A DNA stretch of 64,000 bases. Origin: Runella rosea (GTDB lineage: Bacteria > Bacteroidota > Bacteroidia > Cytophagales > Spirosomataceae). Positions 7,472 through 16,697 of the stretch are shown one piece after another. Both the position numbers and the translations under genes were made by a program. The stretch covers positions 4,581,501-4,645,500 of the forward strand of contig NZ_CP030850.1 of NCBI RefSeq assembly GCF_003325355.1, in the 5' to 3' direction. Numbering within the stretch: the stretch's first letter is position 1; each line of letters begins with the position of its first letter. Below the pieces are notes generated by a model. It worked only from the letters and a program-made list of their open reading frames with translations, was not told the DNA's origin and ran no database searches.

Positions 7472-8371
7472 ATGAATTCTCCGCTGCCCAAACCCACCTT
7501 TGCCGATTATCTTCATTTGCATTTTTTAGTACTTATCTGGGGCTTTACGGCCATTTTGGGGAAACTGATTAATCCGCAACTTTCGCGTATTAGTCTTACG
7601 TTTTTTCGAACCTTATTGGCGGCCGTTGGTTTGGCTGTGGTGCTGTGGTTGTGGAAAGAATGGAAGCGCGTACCTGCCAACGACCGCTGGGCCATGCTCG
7701 GGGTGGGGGCCATCATGGGGCTACACTGGCTGACTTTCTTTGGCTCGGCGCACGTATCGAGTGCGTCGGTGTGTTTGGCGGGAATGTCTACTACGTCGCT
7801 TTTTACCTCTTTGTTGGAGCCGTTGTTTGCGAGGCGGCGGGTGCGGCCGCTGGAAATTTTGCTGAGTTTGTTGGTGATTGTAGGGCTTTACCTTATTTTT
7901 CGGTTTGAGGTAGACCAATCGTTAGGCTTGGGGTTGGCCCTGGTGTCGGCTTTTTTAGCGGCTCTTTTTACCATTGCTAACAGCCGTTTTGTACGCCGAC
8001 ACAATGCGCTTCTGATTACCTTTTATGAAATGAACGGCGCCACCATCGCCATGTTGATAGGTTTGGCGGGCGTAGCTTTTACAAGCGGGCTGACCGCCCA
8101 AGAAGTGATTCCGCAATCGGCTGATTGGCTCTGGCTCATCATTTTGGCTTTTGTGTGTACGGTGTATGCGTACTCGGCAGGGGTGCATTTGCTGCGAAAA
8201 GTCTCTCCTTTTACGCTCAATCTGACCATCAATCTGGAGCCTGTTTACGGCATGGCGCTGGCCTATTTTATACTCAATGAGCGCATGACAGCAGGCTTTT
8301 ATGCAGGCTCGGTGGTGATACTGCTGGCCGTGATCGTATACCCGATGCTCAACAGTCGTTTTGCCAAATAA
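7472..8371 (+). CDS. EamA/DMT family exporter
   Basis: 299 residues with about ten hydrophobic helices in two repeated halves of five, the architecture of the drug/metabolite transporter superfamily. The first helix (HFLVLIWGFTAILGKLI) and the last repeat (NLEPVYGMALAYFILNERM) carry typical EamA motifs, the second being the conserved E-P-V segment. Substrate cannot be told from sequence; relatives export amino acids, nucleosides or other metabolites across the inner membrane. The gene stands alone, convergent with the thioredoxin-like gene two bases downstream. Confidence 0.9.
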   Translation: MNSPLPKPTFADYLHLHFLVLIWGFTAILGKLINPQLSRISLTFFRTLLAAVGLAVVLWLWKEWKRVPANDRWAMLGVGAIMGLHWLTFFGSAHVSSASVCLAGMSTTSLFTSLLEPLFARRRVRPLEILLSLLVIVGLYLIFRFEVDQSLGLGLALVSAFLAALFTIANSRFVRRHNALLITFYEMNGATIAMLIGLAGVAFTSGLTAQEVIPQSADWLWLIILAFVCTVYAYSAGVHLLRKVSPFTLNLTINLEPVYGMALAYFILNERMTAGFYAGSVVILLAVIVYPMLNSRFAK

Positions 8372-8373
8372 GA

Positions 8374-10095
8374 TCAGTTAAATACCTTATTCCAAATTTT
8401 GCTCCAGCCTTCACGGTCGGCGGGCAGGGGCGCATTGCGACGGATATATTTGCCGTTGGCATCCATCAAAACTGCATAAGGCACTTGGGTAACGGCCCAT
8501 TCGGCCACAAAATAATCGTTTTGTGATTCGTCCAATTTAAGGTGCAAGCCCCTGCTTCTGCTTTTTATCGCGGCTTCGCGCCATACATCGTCGTTAGTTT
8601 TGTATTCTGAAACATACACAAATTCGACGCTGTTGGGCGGCAGGCTTGCCCGCAATGCGTTGGCTTCGGCCAATGCGCGGCGTCCCCATTCATCGTTGGT
8701 CCAAAAAAGAAAATACACAATCTTTCCTTTAAACTTCCGTTTCAACTGACTCCATACATCCAAGAAGGGTGGGATATTGGTCAGAAAAATGCCAGGCAGC
8801 ACTTCTGTGGGGTCATTCAATGTGGCTGCTTCTATTTTAGATTCAACCGCACGAATCACGGCTGAATCAAGGCTCTCAATGTGGTGAAGTTCGTCCAACG
8901 AGCGTACATAATACGGGTTTTTGAGCCCAGGACGCAGGTGATTATACCAGAGCGTCAGGTTCTTTAAGGCGAAGTTGTTGATGTTTTCTGCATAAAATGC
9001 CGCCTTCAGATAATCCAGTTCTTTGGCAGAATGGGCCGCATCGAATTTGCGGGTGTACAATTCATACGCAGCAATAAGCCGAAGTGTATCTTCTTTTTGA
9101 TTGAACAGATTGCTGAGCCACCGCAACTCTCTCATTTTGGCCGTTTCTCCTTGCACATACCCCACCAATTTTAGGCTATCGGTGGTCGAAATGTTGGGGA
9201 CATACTGTAAAATCAAACGGGCCAAGGTATTAACGGGCAAAGACGATTCGGGAAGATTAGGCGTGGTCGCTATGGCGTAATTGGTAAATTGCCGGTAACT
9301 GTCGGCTTTGGCAAACGTAAAAAACCGGTTGGTGTCTAATTCGGTCGATGCGGATATCGCCAACGGGAGTTTTTGTTTTTCTTGCGATAAATAACTGTAA
9401 AATCTCGCTTTGGCAGCGTCATTGAGCGAAGAAATCACCCACTTGTCAAGCAGCGTATCTTTGACAGTTTGGTAGGTGCGATAAAAATCAATTTTACGGT
9501 CGCGCTCTTGGGCCACTTTTTCCCAAAAGAGAAAGCCAGTCGCTGCTTTGATGGGCTTTTCGGGATTAGCTTTGAGCCACTTATTGAAAGCTACATAAAA
9601 ATGAGCGTGTCGATTATTGGTAGTTGCATAAATGCCTCCAAAACGGATAGGAACCTCACTTTTGGTCAGGGAGTCGCCGTTGAGGGTGATTTCCACCGTG
9701 CCTTTTTCGCCCAAAAAAGGCATCACTACGTTGGCGTAGGTCAGATAACATTCTTCCAACGGATACACCAGAGGCATTTTCAATTCAAAACTACCATCGG
9801 GCTGGAGCTGGGCGGCGCGTACAATTTCTCGATTAGATTGTAAAATATTGACCCGGGCCACCGTAACCTCGGGGGCCTGCCGGTACAATCTCACCGTCAG
9901 ATTTTCTATTTTTCCACGCACCGTTAGGGTGTCGGTTTGGGCGTATGACGAAGAGAAGAACAATGTGCCAGAGGCGATCAGCAAAAGCAATAATAAACGA
10001 AGTTGTAGGCAGGGTCGAAAAAAACTGATTTCTGGAAGAACGATGCGATGCAGATGCTTATAGAATGACAAAGTTGCTTTATTTCGCTTATTCAT
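8374..10095 (-). CDS. Exported protein with a C-terminal thioredoxin-like domain lacking the CxxC site
   Basis: 573 residues. A hydrophobic segment LRLLLLLLIASGTLFFSSSYAQ at about residues 32-53 acts as signal peptide or anchor. Residues about 55-150 look like the DUF4369-type domain often found in front of TlpA-like proteins (VRGKIENL, DGSFELKMPLVYP). The C-terminal 130 residues follow the thioredoxin fold (FKGKIVYFLFWTNDEW ... QVPYAVLMDANGKYIR), with the cis-Pro before YAVL kept. The usual WCxxC is replaced by WTNDEW, so disulfide chemistry is unlikely. It may be a structural or binding paralogue of the periplasmic TlpA family. The N-terminal extension before the hydrophobic segment is unusually long. 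Confidence 0.75.
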   Translation of the reverse strand: MNKRNKATLSFYKHLHRIVLPEISFFRPCLQLRLLLLLLIASGTLFFSSSYAQTDTLTVRGKIENLTVRLYRQAPEVTVARVNILQSNREIVRAAQLQPDGSFELKMPLVYPLEECYLTYANVVMPFLGEKGTVEITLNGDSLTKSEVPIRFGGIYATTNNRHAHFYVAFNKWLKANPEKPIKAATGFLFWEKVAQERDRKIDFYRTYQTVKDTLLDKWVISSLNDAAKARFYSYLSQEKQKLPLAISASTELDTNRFFTFAKADSYRQFTNYAIATTPNLPESSLPVNTLARLILQYVPNISTTDSLKLVGYVQGETAKMRELRWLSNLFNQKEDTLRLIAAYELYTRKFDAAHSAKELDYLKAAFYAENINNFALKNLTLWYNHLRPGLKNPYYVRSLDELHHIESLDSAVIRAVESKIEAATLNDPTEVLPGIFLTNIPPFLDVWSQLKRKFKGKIVYFLFWTNDEWGRRALAEANALRASLPPNSVEFVYVSEYKTNDDVWREAAIKSRSRGLHLKLDESQNDYFVAEWAVTQVPYAVLMDANGKYIRRNAPLPADREGWSKIWNKVFN

Positions 10096-10158
10096 TGTTT
10101 TGACTTTTGGATGTTCAAAATTAATAATTGCCCATGCTCACTTGGCACTTCTCGCTCC

Positions 10159-11349
10159 TTACTTCTGATTGTTGCCCCGACTTATTTCAAACACATGCTT
10201 TAAAATCTCCTCCTCTATTTCTCCGAAGGCTTCGCCCCGCCGGCTTACGGTTTCATAGGCTACTTGGAGGGCTTTTTCGATGCGGTATTCTGTAAACCCT
10301 TCGGCCGCGCCGCCCCACGAAAAAGACGGAATATGCTTGGGCTGAAAGCCTGCTCCGAAAACGTTGGTATTCACGCCTACCACCGTACCCGTATTGAACA
10401 ACGTACTGATGCCCGCTTTGGTAAAATCACCCATAAAGAGGCCGCAAAACAGACGGTTTGTATCTTCCAACGTTTCGGTGGCGTAGCTGTAAAGTTTTAC
10501 GTTAGTATAATCATTTTTGAGGTTGGAATTGTTGCAATTCGCTCCTAAGTTACACCATTCTCCCAAAACAGAGTTGCCCAAAAAGCCGTCGTGGCCTTTG
10601 TTGCTAAAACCAAAAAGTACCGAGTTGCTGACCTCGCCGCCAATTTTACAATGCGGCCCTATACTGGTATTCATGCGCATTTTAGCACCCCAGTTGACGG
10701 TAGAGTCTTCGCCCAACGCAAACGGCCCCATGATAACGCTACCCTCGTTGACAGTCGCATTTTTTCCGATGTAAATTGGCCCGTTTTCGGCATTCAGAAT
10801 GGAGGCACGAACCCTAGCCCCTTCTTCTAAAAATACATTTTCTGGGGCGTAGACGTGCGTAAAAGGGTCTGCCACAGGCTGGCTGACTCTACCTTGGGTA
10901 AGAGTCGTAAAATCTGCTTTGATTTGTGCGCCGTTTTCGCCATAAATATCCCAAAGACGTTGAATCGTAACAATAGGTTCGGGAAAAAGAACCGTTTTCA
11001 ATTCACTCACGGGTTTTACCACTTCAAACGGTGAACGATAGGCAATGACTTGGTCGTTTTCGAGGGCAATCAATGCTTCCCCTGCTTTTAATTGGCCGAC
11101 GGCCGTTGCGATGGAAGCAGTTGCGCAGACAGCGCCGTTGAGGAAAATATTATCGTTGGTGGCAACAAACGGGAATTTATGCTGAAGATAAGGTTCGGTC
11201 AAAAAAGAGGGTTTCGCATGAAGAAAATGCGCCCACTTTTCGGTCAATGTCAGGATGCCGCAGCGGATTTCTGACACGGGACGCGTGAAAGTAAACGGTA
11301 GCAGATGCGGACGGACGGCGGCATCGTCGTAAAGGATATAATTGTTCAT
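10159..11349 (-). CDS. GlmU-like sugar nucleotidyltransferase / left-handed beta-helix protein
   Basis: 396 residues. The N-terminus MNNYILYDDAAVRPHLLPFT and FTRPVSEIRCGILT are characteristic of the Bacteroidota GlmU-like family (the alternative form of UDP-GlcNAc pyrophosphorylase/glucosamine-1-P acetyltransferase). The C-terminal two thirds contain hexapeptide repeats of a left-handed beta helix (IGKNATVNEGSVIMGPFALG, MNTSIGPHCKIGGEV). It is predicted to be cytoplasmic and to supply UDP-GlcNAc for cell-wall and LPS synthesis. The classical LxGGxGTRM nucleotide-binding signature of GlmU is not seen at the N-terminus, as expected for this alternative family. It is divergent from uxaB. Confidence 0.85.
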   Translation of the reverse strand: MNNYILYDDAAVRPHLLPFTFTRPVSEIRCGILTLTEKWAHFLHAKPSFLTEPYLQHKFPFVATNDNIFLNGAVCATASIATAVGQLKAGEALIALENDQVIAYRSPFEVVKPVSELKTVLFPEPIVTIQRLWDIYGENGAQIKADFTTLTQGRVSQPVADPFTHVYAPENVFLEEGARVRASILNAENGPIYIGKNATVNEGSVIMGPFALGEDSTVNWGAKMRMNTSIGPHCKIGGEVSNSVLFGFSNKGHDGFLGNSVLGEWCNLGANCNNSNLKNDYTNVKLYSYATETLEDTNRLFCGLFMGDFTKAGISTLFNTGTVVGVNTNVFGAGFQPKHIPSFSWGGAAEGFTEYRIEKALQVAYETVSRRGEAFGEIEEEILKHVFEISRGNNQK

Positions 11350-11456
11350 AAGAATGATTTTAGCGGTTCAATTCTACGAAATTTAGACGTGCTTAGATGG
11401 CCTAAAATCCACGGAATGAATAAAATCTATTAGAGTTTTGACTGCTTTGGTCGCTA

Positions 11457-11464
11457 CAAAGATA
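11457..11464 (-). promoter_or_regulatory. Putative -7 promoter box for the GlmU-like gene
   Basis: Minus-strand TATCTTTG matches TAnnTTTG; it lies about 107 bp before the ATG at 11349. The -33 region is not convincing. Confidence 0.35.
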
Positions 11465-11540
11465 AGTTTTGCCCAAAATTTATTAGGTTTGCCAATACAA
11501 ACATTTTTGACCTGCCAAACTGTTAAATATACCATTAACT

Positions 11541-13031
11541 ATGCCGAAATTAACTAAACAAGTCATTGATAGCGGAACGCAATATACCTTTGATTTACCC
11601 GTAAAAGTATTGCAATTTGGAACAGGAGTGCTTCTGAGAGGGCTTTGTGACTACCTGATTGATAAAGCAAACAAGCAAAATATCTTCAACGGACGAATTG
11701 TAGTGGTAAAATCTACCGCAGGTTCGGCCGATGATTTTGCCGAGCAAGATGGCCTCTACACGGTTTGCGTACGTGGGGTGGACAATGAAGGCCAAACCAT
11801 CGATGAGGCCACGGCCGTTACGTCTATCAGTCGGGTTATTTCGGCGCAGGACAGTTGGCAGAGCATCCTACAGGTGGCGCGTAATCCGCATTTGGAAGTG
11901 ATTATTTCAAATACCACTGAGGTGGGCATTCAGTACGTAGAGGAGAGTATTTTTCAAAGTCCACCGCAATCATTCCCTGCCAAGCTGACCGCGTTTTTGT
12001 ATGAGCGTTTTCGTACTTACGGAGGCAAAAAAGACAAGGGATTGGTGGTAGTTCCTACTGAGTTGATTACCGATAACGGCCTCAAACTCCGTGAGTGCGT
12101 AGAAAAAATTTCGGTGTATAATGAGCTGGGTAAGCTGTTTAATAAATGGCTTAAATACCATGTAAAATTCTGTAACTCATTGGTAGATAGGATTGTGCCA
12201 GGTAAGCCTGATGCCGTTACTTATGCCGCATTGCAAGAGAAAATTGGCTACGAAGATGCGCTTTTGACGGTAGCAGAGCCTTATTTGTTGTGGGCGATTG
12301 AGGGAGATGAACGAGTGAGGAAAGCCCTTTCGTTTGAGCAAATTAGCGAAAATGTCATTGTCGACGAAGATATTTCTTATTACCGCGAGCGCAAACTGCG
12401 TATCCTGAACGGAAGCCACAGCGCGGCGGCCCCGTTGGGTTATTTAAGTGGGTTTGATATCACGTTTCAGTGCATGAACGACCCCGCTATGTCTAAATAT
12501 TACGAGGCGATTATCTACGACGAAATAGTACCGACGTTGCCGTTTGAGGAGCAAATGGACGAGCTGAAAGTGTTTGCGGGAGATATTCTTAATCGTTACC
12601 GTAACCCATTTATTCAGCAAAAACTCATCGGGATTACGCTCCAGCAATCGTCGAAAATGAACGCGCGGAATGTAGCTACCATTCGTCGTTATTATCAGCA
12701 ATTCAATAAAGCGCCTAAATTGTTTACGATCGGCTTTGCCGCGTACTTGCTGTTTATGCGGGCCGTTAAGCAACAGAACGAGCATTATTTCGGTCAACGT
12801 GGCGAAGAGTTTTACGTCATCAACGACGAACAAGCGGCGTATTTCTACGAGCAATGGCAGGGCGTGACGGTCGAAACCGTACCTGCATTTGTGCAAGCCG
12901 TACTGAGCAATACCAAACTTTGGGATACCGATTTGACCAAACTCACTGGTTTTGCCGAAACCGTGGCGGAGTATTTGGTGGAAATGATGAACACCAGCGT
13001 AAAAACAACCTTGGAAAAAGCAATTCTTTAA
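11541..13031 (+). CDS. uxaB: Tagaturonate reductase (altronate oxidoreductase)
   Basis: 496 residues, a member of the polyol-specific long-chain dehydrogenase (mannitol dehydrogenase) family. It reduces tagaturonate to altronate with NADH in galacturonate breakdown. The nucleotide-binding start VLQFGTGVLLRGLCDYLID, ISNTTEVGI and the catalytic-region LNGSHSAAAPLGY are family signatures, and the length fits UxaB better than UxuB or MtlD. No uxaA or uxaC lies nearby, so the rest of the pathway must be elsewhere. The ATG at 11541 sits 191 bp from the divergent GlmU-like gene. Confidence 0.85.
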   Translation: MPKLTKQVIDSGTQYTFDLPVKVLQFGTGVLLRGLCDYLIDKANKQNIFNGRIVVVKSTAGSADDFAEQDGLYTVCVRGVDNEGQTIDEATAVTSISRVISAQDSWQSILQVARNPHLEVIISNTTEVGIQYVEESIFQSPPQSFPAKLTAFLYERFRTYGGKKDKGLVVVPTELITDNGLKLRECVEKISVYNELGKLFNKWLKYHVKFCNSLVDRIVPGKPDAVTYAALQEKIGYEDALLTVAEPYLLWAIEGDERVRKALSFEQISENVIVDEDISYYRERKLRILNGSHSAAAPLGYLSGFDITFQCMNDPAMSKYYEAIIYDEIVPTLPFEEQMDELKVFAGDILNRYRNPFIQQKLIGITLQQSSKMNARNVATIRRYYQQFNKAPKLFTIGFAAYLLFMRAVKQQNEHYFGQRGEEFYVINDEQAAYFYEQWQGVTVETVPAFVQAVLSNTKLWDTDLTKLTGFAETVAEYLVEMMNTSVKTTLEKAIL

Positions 13032-13048
13032 TCATAAATGTAAGCGTA

Positions 13049-13091
13049 AAGGGGGTTAGGTGTTAGGTATTGACTTAACTTCTAACCCCTT
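13049..13091. repeat. Imperfect palindrome after uxaB
   Basis: GGGGTTAG and its complement CTAACCCC pair across a loop of about 22 bases, and both arms carry a second GTTA unit (GGTGTTAGG, TTAACTTC). There is no T-tract, so it may be a weak terminator or a member of the palindromic repeat class seen elsewhere in the window. Confidence 0.5.
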
Positions 13092-13118
13092 CACTTTTAG
13101 TGCTAAATCCTGAAAACT

Positions 13119-13760
13119 ATGTTGAAAAATAAATTTTTACAGTTACTGATTGCCATCGTTATCATCGGGGTGATTGGGTATACTTTTTTTGGGGAAGAAA
13201 CAACGGTTTCGGACGCCGATTATGTGGCGCAGTTGGAGAAAGACCGCAAAGAAAAAGATAAGTTTTACCAAGATTCCGATACCTCTCCCATTGGGGATAA
13301 AACGGCTTTTAAGGGACTTAATTATTTTGTCCCAAATCCAGCCTATAAAGTGGTCGCTACGGTGATTCCGTACCACGCTCAGGACAAGCAAGTAGCCGTA
13401 CCCATGACCGACGGCAGCACCACCACCTACGAAAAATATGGTTTTGCCGAGTTTACATTGCCTGATGCAAGCAAGGCGGCCGAGCTGAACGTTTATCGCC
13501 TGCTCATTTATAAACATGAAAAAGGCCTTTCTATCCTGTTTCGCGATGCCACGGCCCCAGAGGAAACCTACGGCGGGGGGCGTTATTTGGATTTTAAAAC
13601 AGATGACGTAACCGATGGCAAACTCACCCTCGATTTCAACGTTGCCTATAATCCCTACTGTGCTTACAACCCTACTTACGCCTGCCCCATTCCGCCCAAA
13701 GAAAATACCCTGCCCGTGCGGGTGGAAGCGGGAGAGAAGATTTATGAGAAGTATGAGTAA
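13119..13760 (+). CDS. DUF1684 domain protein, membrane-anchored or secreted
   Basis: 213 residues. The N-terminus FLQLLIAIVIIGVIGYTFFG is one hydrophobic anchor or uncleaved signal. The rest matches DUF1684: DSPIGDKTAFKGLNYF-like (here TSPIGDKTAFKGLNYF), GGGRYLDFKT, and near the end LDFNVAYNPYCAYNPTYACP followed by PPKENTLPVRVEAGEK. The NPYCAYNPTYACP block is the most conserved part of the family. Function is unknown. It stands alone, followed by a gene-poor stretch with decayed coding remnants. Confidence 0.88.
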   Translation: MLKNKFLQLLIAIVIIGVIGYTFFGEETTVSDADYVAQLEKDRKEKDKFYQDSDTSPIGDKTAFKGLNYFVPNPAYKVVATVIPYHAQDKQVAVPMTDGSTTTYEKYGFAEFTLPDASKAAELNVYRLLIYKHEKGLSILFRDATAPEETYGGGRYLDFKTDDVTDGKLTLDFNVAYNPYCAYNPTYACPIPPKENTLPVRVEAGEKIYEKYE

Positions 13761-13766
13761 ATTTGA

Positions 13767-13976
13767 AGAATAAAACCTGCCATACGTAAATATCGCTCTT
13801 GGAATGAGATAACACAGGGTACCTATAATACGTGGAAAGGTAAATCTTCACTAGAGTGTTTAGTGGCAATGGAGGTAGTGGTAGAGCGTATTTTTATGGT
13901 TAGACCTGAACTTCTTCGACAACATGCACGACCATGTCCTGACATTTATCCGATTGTTAAACGAAGAAAATGTTGA
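13767..13976 (+). pseudogene. Decayed coding fragment without a start codon
   Basis: A 69-codon open stretch begins directly after a stop and has no good start until an internal ATG. It contains WNEITQGTYNTWKGKSSLE and AMEVVVERIFMVRPELL, which read like real protein. The family is not recognised. It overlaps the next fragment in another frame, as expected for the end of one gene and the start of its neighbour after deletions. Confidence 0.35.
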
Positions 13977-14055
13977 GTACGTTGTTGTAAGAGGATATGA
14001 ATATCGTTTTAAAGATCCTGTGGATTTGGAAAACTTACCTCTATTGGAAGAGTAG
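13924..14055 (+). pseudogene. Internally deleted nucleotidyltransferase (MNT/AbiEii-like) remnant
   Basis: A 43-codon frame from an ATG. Residues 1-23 (MHDHVLTFIRLLNEENVEYVV) resemble the start of small MNT-type nucleotidyltransferases, in which VEYVVVGGYA leads into the catalytic GG. Here the text jumps from VVVRGYEY to RFKDPVDLENLPLLEE, which resembles the family's C-terminal end (R-x-KD-x-x-D-x-ENL). The whole catalytic core is missing, so this looks like an internal deletion. Such proteins often belong to toxin-antitoxin or defence loci. The identification rests on short similarity from memory. Confidence 0.45.
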
Positions 14056-14083
14056 TATTTCAATGCTTTTCCCCAAAATCCCC

Positions 14084-14091
14084 TAATTTTG
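14084..14091 (+). promoter_or_regulatory. Putative -7 promoter box for pheT
   Basis: TAATTTTG matches TAnnTTTG and ends 97 bp before the pheT ATG. The -33 position is not a good match. Confidence 0.45.
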
Positions 14092-14188
14092 CGGTGCCTT
14101 TGGGCAAAAGTTGTCGGTGATCGGGTTCAACGTTGATTTAGAAACGTTTGCTGAGCGCTGGCAACCATGAACGATTAACAAATTCTCA

Positions 14189-16609
14189 ATGAAAATTTCC
14201 TATAACTGGCTTAAAGAACTTATTGATATTCAGGAGTCTGCCGAAGAAATCGGTAAATTGTTGACCGCTACGGGTCTCGAAGTGGAAGGCATTGACCCCG
14301 TCCAACGTGTAGAAGGAGGATTGGAGGGCATCGTGATTGGAGAGGTGCTTACTTGCGAACCTTTTACCGTCAAAGAAAAAACATTGCACCTTACCACGGT
14401 TGATATTGGCGCGGACGTGCCGTCCAATATCGTGTGCGGGGCGGCCAACGTAGCTGCCGGGCAGAAAGTAGTTGTAGCAACCGTGGGGGCTACGATTCAT
14501 CCGACTGGCGGGGAGCCTTTTACCATTGCCAAGCGCAAAGTGTATGGTCATCCTTCTGAAGGAATGATTTGTGCCGAAGACGAAATCGGCCTGGGTACAT
14601 CACATGCGGGCATTATGGTATTGGATACTGATTTACCCAATGGAACATCGGCGGCGGAGTACTTCGGCTTATTGCCTGATTACGTCATTGAAATAGGCCT
14701 GACGCCTAACCGCGCCGATGCGGCCTCTCACCTCGGCGTGGCCCGCGACTTGAAAGCGGTATTGAACCGAGCGCTGAAAATGCCAGCAGTTGAAAACTTT
14801 ACGGTTTCAACTACAACCTTACCAATCGAAGTAAGTGTCGAAAACTCGGAAGCCTGTCCGCGTTATGCTGGAGTGATAATATCGGGCTTGACCGTGACCG
14901 AATCACCAGATTGGCTGAAAGAAAAATTGCAGGCGGTAGGTGTGCGGCCGATTAATAACGTGGTAGATATTACCAACTACATTTGCCATGAACTTGGCCA
15001 ACCGTTGCACGCTTTTGATGCAGCCAAAATCATCGGCAACAAAGTAATCGTAAAAACACTGCCTGCTGGTACGCCTTTCGTGACCCTTGACGGTGTAGAG
15101 CGCAAGCTGTCGGACCGAGATTTGATGATTTGTAACGCCGAAGAACCCATGTGTATCGGGGGCGTTTTTGGCGGTACCAAGTCGGGGGTTTCAGAGCAAA
15201 CGACGGATATTTTTCTGGAAGCCGCTTATTTTTCTCCAGCTTGGATTCGTAAGACGGGCACTTTCCACGGCCTGAAAACTGACGCCTCTTTCCGCTTCGA
15301 GCGCGGAACTGACCCCAACATGCCAGTCTATGCGCTCAAACGCGCAGCGCTTTTGATTCAGGAAGTGGCAGGTGGTCAAGTATCGTCGGAAATTGTGGAT
15401 ATTTATCCCAATCCGATTCCCAATCATGAAGTGAAAGTTAAGTACAAAAATGTCGATAGACTCATCGGCAAAGTACTAGACCGTGCGCTGATTAAGCAGA
15501 TTTTAACCAGCCTCGACATCGAAATTCAAGACGAAACCCCCGAAGGCTTTTTGGCTTCTGTGGCCCCTTACCGCGTGGATGTGACGCGCGAAGCCGACGT
15601 AATTGAAGAAATCCTGCGAATTTATGGATTCGACAACATCGAGCTTTCCGAAAACTTAGCCACGGACTTCCTATCAGGTTTTCCGATTGTGGACCCTGAC
15701 AAACAGAAATTACGCATTGCTAACCTTCTAGCAGCCAATGGGTTCAATGAAACCATGGCAAATTCATTGACGAAACCTATGTACAATGACGCGGTTCGGT
15801 CGAGTTTACCTGGGGAAGATGTAGTGATGCTCAACCCTTTGAGCGAAGACCTATCGGTGATGCGCCAAACCATGCTGTTTTCAGGATTGGAGTCATTGGC
15901 TTATAACCTGAACCGTCGTCAGCGTGATTTGAGAATCTGTGAATTTGGAAAAACATACCATAAAGTCGAATCGAAGTACAAGGAACTTTCCCACTTGGTT
16001 TTATTGATGGCGGGGCATCAACGGGCCGAAAGCTGGTTGGCCAAAGACCAAAAACTGGCGTTTCATGATTTGGCAGGGATGGTGCATTTGGTTTTGAATG
16101 CCTTTCGGGTGGCGCAGGTAGAGAAGCAGGAAATTCAAGACAAAACAATTTTTGAGTATGGCTTGTCTTACACGATTAAAAAGAAGCCTGTGGTTAGTTT
16201 TGGGCAGGTAAAAGCAAAGCTGGCCAAAATCGCCGACATTAAACAACCCGTTTTTTACGCGGATTTTGATTGGGCCTATTTGTTGAAACAATACAACGAT
16301 AAAGTGCGTTTTACGGAAGTTTCTAAGTTCCCAGAAGTACGTCGTGATTTGTCGTTGGTGTTGGATAAAGCCGTCACTTTTGAACAAATTCGCCAAACTG
16401 CCCATAAATATGAGCGGGAGTTGTTGACCAACATCAACGTGTTTGACGTGTATGAAGGAGAAAATATCGGAGCAGATAAAAAGTCGTATTCGGTGAGCTT
16501 CACGCTTCAGGATGAGACCCAAACCCTGACCGACAAAGTTATTGATAAGACCATGCAGAAATTAATGATGGCCTTTGAAAAAGACTTAAATGCAGTAATA
16601 CGTAAATAA
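14189..16609 (+). CDS. pheT: Phenylalanine--tRNA ligase beta subunit
   Basis: 806 residues, normal for bacterial PheT. It forms the alpha2-beta2 enzyme with PheS, which is not in the window. In order: N-terminal MKISYNWLKELID; EMAP-II-like tRNA-binding domain at about 40-150 (VPSNIVCGAANVAAGQKV); B3/4 editing domain at about 210-390 with RFERGTDPNM; B5 domain; a catalytic-like core; and a C-terminal FDX-ACB anticodon-binding domain (FTEVSKFPEVRRDLSLVLD). The gene begins a run (pheT, coiled-coil, zapA, rny) on the plus strand. Confidence 0.96.
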   Translation: MKISYNWLKELIDIQESAEEIGKLLTATGLEVEGIDPVQRVEGGLEGIVIGEVLTCEPFTVKEKTLHLTTVDIGADVPSNIVCGAANVAAGQKVVVATVGATIHPTGGEPFTIAKRKVYGHPSEGMICAEDEIGLGTSHAGIMVLDTDLPNGTSAAEYFGLLPDYVIEIGLTPNRADAASHLGVARDLKAVLNRALKMPAVENFTVSTTTLPIEVSVENSEACPRYAGVIISGLTVTESPDWLKEKLQAVGVRPINNVVDITNYICHELGQPLHAFDAAKIIGNKVIVKTLPAGTPFVTLDGVERKLSDRDLMICNAEEPMCIGGVFGGTKSGVSEQTTDIFLEAAYFSPAWIRKTGTFHGLKTDASFRFERGTDPNMPVYALKRAALLIQEVAGGQVSSEIVDIYPNPIPNHEVKVKYKNVDRLIGKVLDRALIKQILTSLDIEIQDETPEGFLASVAPYRVDVTREADVIEEILRIYGFDNIELSENLATDFLSGFPIVDPDKQKLRIANLLAANGFNETMANSLTKPMYNDAVRSSLPGEDVVMLNPLSEDLSVMRQTMLFSGLESLAYNLNRRQRDLRICEFGKTYHKVESKYKELSHLVLLMAGHQRAESWLAKDQKLAFHDLAGMVHLVLNAFRVAQVEKQEIQDKTIFEYGLSYTIKKKPVVSFGQVKAKLAKIADIKQPVFYADFDWAYLLKQYNDKVRFTEVSKFPEVRRDLSLVLDKAVTFEQIRQTAHKYERELLTNINVFDVYEGENIGADKKSYSVSFTLQDETQTLTDKVIDKTMQKLMMAFEKDLNAVIRK

Positions 16610-16628
16610 CAAATACCGGATGAATGAC

Positions 16629-16679
16629 CTTGGACGTTAGAAGAGTGTTCGTTTTTAATGTCTAAGGTTGAAGTTTTAC
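16629..16679. repeat. Imperfect palindrome downstream of pheT
   Basis: ACCTTGGACGTTA and TAATGTCTAAGGT can pair along 13 positions with two G-U wobbles in the plus-strand RNA, across a loop of about 20 bases. It may be a processing or pausing hairpin in the pheT-zapA transcript, or another copy of the palindromic repeat class. Confidence 0.4.
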
Positions 16680-16697
16680 AGGATAACATAACGCGGC

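Noticed and set aside
14063-14188. Phe-rich leader peptide for pheT
   Set aside because: The short frame starting MLFPKIP has a single Phe codon and overlaps the -7 box; no terminator/antiterminator pair was found.
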